A stretch of 64,000 nt of DNA from Actinomycetospora lemnae (GTDB taxonomy: Bacteria > Actinomycetota > Actinomycetes > Mycobacteriales > Pseudonocardiaceae), in the NCBI RefSeq assembly GCF_028737315.1, contig NZ_JAQZAO010000004.1, positions 458,569-522,568 on the forward strand. Reading direction: 5' to 3'. The notes beneath the pieces are model-generated. The model was not told where the DNA came from and ran no database searches. It worked only from the letters and a program-made list of their open reading frames with translations. The position numbers were made by a program, and so were the translations under genes. Position 1 is the stretch's first letter. The number at the start of each line of letters is the position of its first letter. Positions 61,562-64,000 of the stretch are shown here, piece after piece.

Positions 61562-62797
61562 TCACGGCAGGGCCCCGAGCGGGAGCGTGGCGGCGAGGCC
61601 CGCGGCGTGCTGGCCGTCGAGGGCGTCGAGGGCGACCCCGAGCCCGTGCCCGCGGGCGACCAGCTCGCGGCCGCACTCCTCGAGGACGTCGGGGGTGTCG
61701 GCGCTCAGGCGGACGGTGCCGCGCAGCCCGACGGCGTCGCGCTGCTCGCGCCCGGCGCGCGGGTCGGGCTCGAGGGTGAGGGCGAGCGTGCACGTGCGCC
61801 CGGCGGTGGCGGTGAGGCCCGTGAGGCGTTCGGGGACGGCGCCGGTGGGCCAGCCGGTGACGGCGTAGGTGGCGTGGCCGACCTCGCCGACGACGACCGC
61901 CCGCCAGTGCTCGGTGAGCCGGGCGGGCTCGTCGTCCGCGTCGGCGGCGAGCGTCGCGGCGTCGAGGACGTCGTCGGCCGACAGCGGGCGCACCGGCGTG
62001 CCGTGCTCGGCGAGCACCCGGCCGATCCGCGCGAGCGCCCCGACGACGGCGCGGTGGGCCCCGAGGACGCCGCCGCCGCGCTCGGCCACCGCGTCGGGGC
62101 AGCGCGCCGGGTCGAGGCGCACGACCAGCCACGCCTCGCGCCGGGCCAGGGGAGGCAGGGCGCCGAGCACCTCGCGGTAGGCCGCGGCCGCGGGCGTGTC
62201 CTCGGCGACCGGTCGGCAGTGCCACACGGCGCTCACCGCGTCGAGCACCACGCCGCGGTCGGCGAGGCAGCCGGCGAGGGCCGCGAGCGGGAACGACGCG
62301 GCGCCGGCGTCGGCGTCACCCGGGACGAGCGCGGCGCCGTCGGGCCCCGCCGCGTCGACGGCGAGCACCGCGCTCCAGCCCCCGCCGTACCCGAGCAGGC
62401 CCACCTCGCGGCCGTCGTGGTCGCGGGTGGTGGCGACGGTGAGGTCGCCGCTGAGCAGGCGCAGCACCCGCAGGCGCGGGTCGGCGCCGTCCCCGGCAGC
62501 GGGCTCCGCCTCGCGCCGGCGGACCCGCAGCCGGAAGCGCAGCGCCAGCCCGACCCACTGCACGAGCCAGCGCCGGCGCATCCGCAGCAGGCCGACGAGC
62601 AGCCCCGCGGACAGGAGGACCCCGGCGAGCGGCAGGAACCGGCGGTCCACCGCGACCAGCGCCACCGCGAGGGCCAGGCCGACCTCGACGACGACGACCG
62701 CGGCCAGGGGCACCGGGCCCAGCGAGGGACCGGACGGGCGGCGCTGGGCGTTGAGGGGCGCGCGGGCGGGGGCGACGACCTCGCTGACACTGCTCAC
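61562..62797 (-). CDS. eccE: Type VII secretion protein EccE
   Basis: 411 residues. Two N-terminal membrane helices (about 29-50 and 54-71) precede a basic segment and a large soluble domain, the EccE layout. Fit to the family is by architecture and position next to mycosin; sequence identity cannot be measured here. EccE lies at the periphery of the ESX membrane complex. The GTG start overlaps the mycP stop (GTGA). ESX-4 of M. tuberculosis lacks EccE, but other actinobacterial ESX-4 loci keep it. Confidence 0.75.
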   Translation of the reverse strand: MSSVSEVVAPARAPLNAQRRPSGPSLGPVPLAAVVVVEVGLALAVALVAVDRRFLPLAGVLLSAGLLVGLLRMRRRWLVQWVGLALRFRLRVRRREAEPAAGDGADPRLRVLRLLSGDLTVATTRDHDGREVGLLGYGGGWSAVLAVDAAGPDGAALVPGDADAGAASFPLAALAGCLADRGVVLDAVSAVWHCRPVAEDTPAAAAYREVLGALPPLARREAWLVVRLDPARCPDAVAERGGGVLGAHRAVVGALARIGRVLAEHGTPVRPLSADDVLDAATLAADADDEPARLTEHWRAVVVGEVGHATYAVTGWPTGAVPERLTGLTATAGRTCTLALTLEPDPRAGREQRDAVGLRGTVRLSADTPDVLEECGRELVARGHGLGVALDALDGQHAAGLAATLPLGALP

Positions 62798-64000
62798 TCC
62801 GCCACCCCTCGACGTCGGCGGACCGCGGCGGCCACCAGCGAGGCGCCGACGAGCAGCAGGACCCCGCCACCGGCGATCCACCCGACCGGCGCGCTCGGGG
62901 GCGGCGGGGCCTCCGCGGGCTCCGGGCTCACCTCCGGGCCGGTGCGCGGCGGGTCGCCCCGCACCGCGGCGGCCGCGTCGAGGACGCCGTAGCCGACGGC
63001 GTCGTCGCGGGTGCCGGGCGCGAGACCGGGGGGCGGGGCGGCGGAGCGGACGAGGGCGGCGGCGATCTCGCGGGCGGGCGTCTCGGGCTCCTGGGCCCGG
63101 AGCAGCGCCGCGGCGCCCGCCACCCGCGCGGCGGCGAAGCTCGTGCCGACCAGAGGGGTCGTCGCGCCGTCGGGGCCCGCGAGGCCGGTGGTGAGCCCGC
63201 CCCGTGCGGCGAGCGAGGTCGGCGCTCGGCCCGGCGCGGCGAGGTCGACCCACGGCCCGGCGAGCGAGGAGGGGTCGGGCGCGCCGGCGTCGTCGACCGC
63301 GCCGACCGCGAGGACGTCGTCGCCGAACCAGGCGGGCACCGGGACGCTGCGCACCTCGCCGCCGGTGTTGGGCGCGCAGCCGGGCCCGGTGTTGCCGGCG
63401 GCCGCGACCACGACGACGCCACGGTCGGCGGCCTGGCGCAGCGCCGCGCGCAGCGCGCCGAGGGCGGGCGCGGCGGCGGGGTCGGTGGCCTCGGCGGGGG
63501 TGCGACAGGCGGTGAGGGCGAGCGCGAGCACCCCGACGCCCGGGGTCTGCGCGGCGTGGCGCACGGCGCGGGCGAGCGTGGTGACGTCGCCGACGCCGGG
63601 ACCGTCGGGCCCGCCCCAGAACGCGCTGGTCTGGCGGACGGCGAGCACGCGGGCGCCGGGGGCGACGCCGACGAGGAGGTCGTCGGGGGCCGGGGCGGCG
63701 GCGATCACCCCGGCGACCGCCGTGCCGTGGCCGTCGCAGTCGTCGAGGCCGGAGTCGCCCGCGACGAAGTCGCCGCCGTCCTGGACACCCAGCCGGGGCA
63801 CGGCGGCCACGCCCGTGTCGACGACGGCGACGACCTGGCCCTCGCCGCGACCCGCGGTCCAGGCGGCGGCCGGGTCGGGGCCGGGTGGGAGGTCGCCGAG
63901 CCCGAACCCGGTCGCGACCGGGGCGAGGGGCTCGGGACAGGGCGCGAGGCGGCGGGCGTCGGGCACGGCGTCGGGCTCGTATACACAACACCGACCCCCC
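62794..64000 (-). CDS. mycP: Type VII secretion-associated serine protease mycosin, N-terminus beyond window
   Basis: At least 390 residues from GTG 63966, and the frame stays open to the window end. Subtilisin S8 triad: Asp50 in VAVVDTGVA, His80 in DCDGHGTAVAG, Ser276 in VGTSFAAARVAG, with oxyanion Asn192 in AAAGNTG. A C-terminal membrane helix (about 362-382) and basic RRRRG anchor it, as in mycosins. The signal peptide is missing and probably lies past 64000, so GTG 63966 is unlikely to be the true start. Mycosins stabilise ESX complexes and cleave some substrates. Confidence 0.87.
   Translation of the reverse strand, partial: GGRCCVYEPDAVPDARRLAPCPEPLAPVATGFGLGDLPPGPDPAAAWTAGRGEGQVVAVVDTGVAAVPRLGVQDGGDFVAGDSGLDDCDGHGTAVAGVIAAAPAPDDLLVGVAPGARVLAVRQTSAFWGGPDGPGVGDVTTLARAVRHAAQTPGVGVLALALTACRTPAEATDPAAAPALGALRAALRQAADRGVVVVAAAGNTGPGCAPNTGGEVRSVPVPAWFGDDVLAVGAVDDAGAPDPSSLAGPWVDLAAPGRAPTSLAARGGLTTGLAGPDGATTPLVGTSFAAARVAGAAALLRAQEPETPAREIAAALVRSAAPPPGLAPGTRDDAVGYGVLDAAAAVRGDPPRTGPEVSPEPAEAPPPPSAPVGWIAGGGVLLLVGASLVAAAVRRRRGVAE

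Overview
The window looks like a chromosome segment of a high-GC (roughly 72 percent) actinobacterium. Gene order follows the Mycobacterium tuberculosis ribosomal super-cluster closely: thrT-metT-rpmG-hadAB, trpT-secE-nusG-rplKA, rplJL, the mce ATPase gene, rpoBC, rpsLG-fusA-tuf, S10-spc-alpha, truA, then an ESX-4-like locus. A dehydratase subunit HadC is missing, and complete mce and type VII genes sit beside core genes. A non-mycolate member of the Pseudonocardiales is my best inference; the genus cannot be fixed from sequence alone.

Layout. (1) 1-2506: a wax ester/diacylglycerol acyltransferase cut by the window edge and two alpha/beta hydrolases, coupled by ATGA overlaps. (2) 2571-5786: cinA (minus strand), divergent from a c-di-GMP EAL protein with a degenerate GGDEF domain. 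(3) 5823-7160: tRNA-Thr, tRNA-Met, rpmG and the hot-dog dehydratase pair hadA/hadB. (4) 7169-9357: a secreted SGNH hydrolase and an aspartate-type aminotransferase on the minus strand. (5) 9573-13774: tRNA-Trp, secE, nusG, rplK, rplA, rplJ, rplL. (6) 14195-27668: a complete mce lipid-transport operon (ATPase, two permeases, MceA-F, two Mce-associated proteins) lying between rplL and rpoB. (7) 28083-40668: rpoB, rpoC, rpsL, rpsG, fusA, tuf. (8) 41099-59889: the S10-spc-alpha ribosomal operons with secY, adk, map, a DUF1707 protein gene, infA, rpmJ, rpoA, rplQ, truA. (9) 60040-64000, minus strand: a VOC protein, a Rieske ferredoxin, a hypothetical protein, eccE and mycP, the last cut by the window end.

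How it works together: nearly everything serves transcription, translation and protein export (RNA polymerase alpha, beta and beta-prime, NusG, about 30 ribosomal proteins, IF-1, EF-G, EF-Tu, SecE/SecY, Adk, Map, TruA). Interleaved are envelope and lipid functions: the Mce importer, fatty-acid dehydratases, lipases and type VII secretion. Strong GC-rich hairpins mark most transcript ends and many intergenic gaps inside the ribosomal operons.

Most interesting observations: a 51-bp intergenic element present three times, only between convergent genes, once as an inverted pair (2510-2560; 59895-60027); an unannotated 80-codon frame inside the spc operon that overlaps both rpsZ and rpsH and shows strong codon-position bias (48347-48589); an Mce ATPase with an approximately 440-residue tail, largely Gln/Gly/Asp-rich; the full mce operon at the locus where M. 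tuberculosis keeps only the orphan ATPase gene; and a possible ACG start for an Mce-associated protein. No CRISPR array, insertion sequence, prophage or replication origin was seen.
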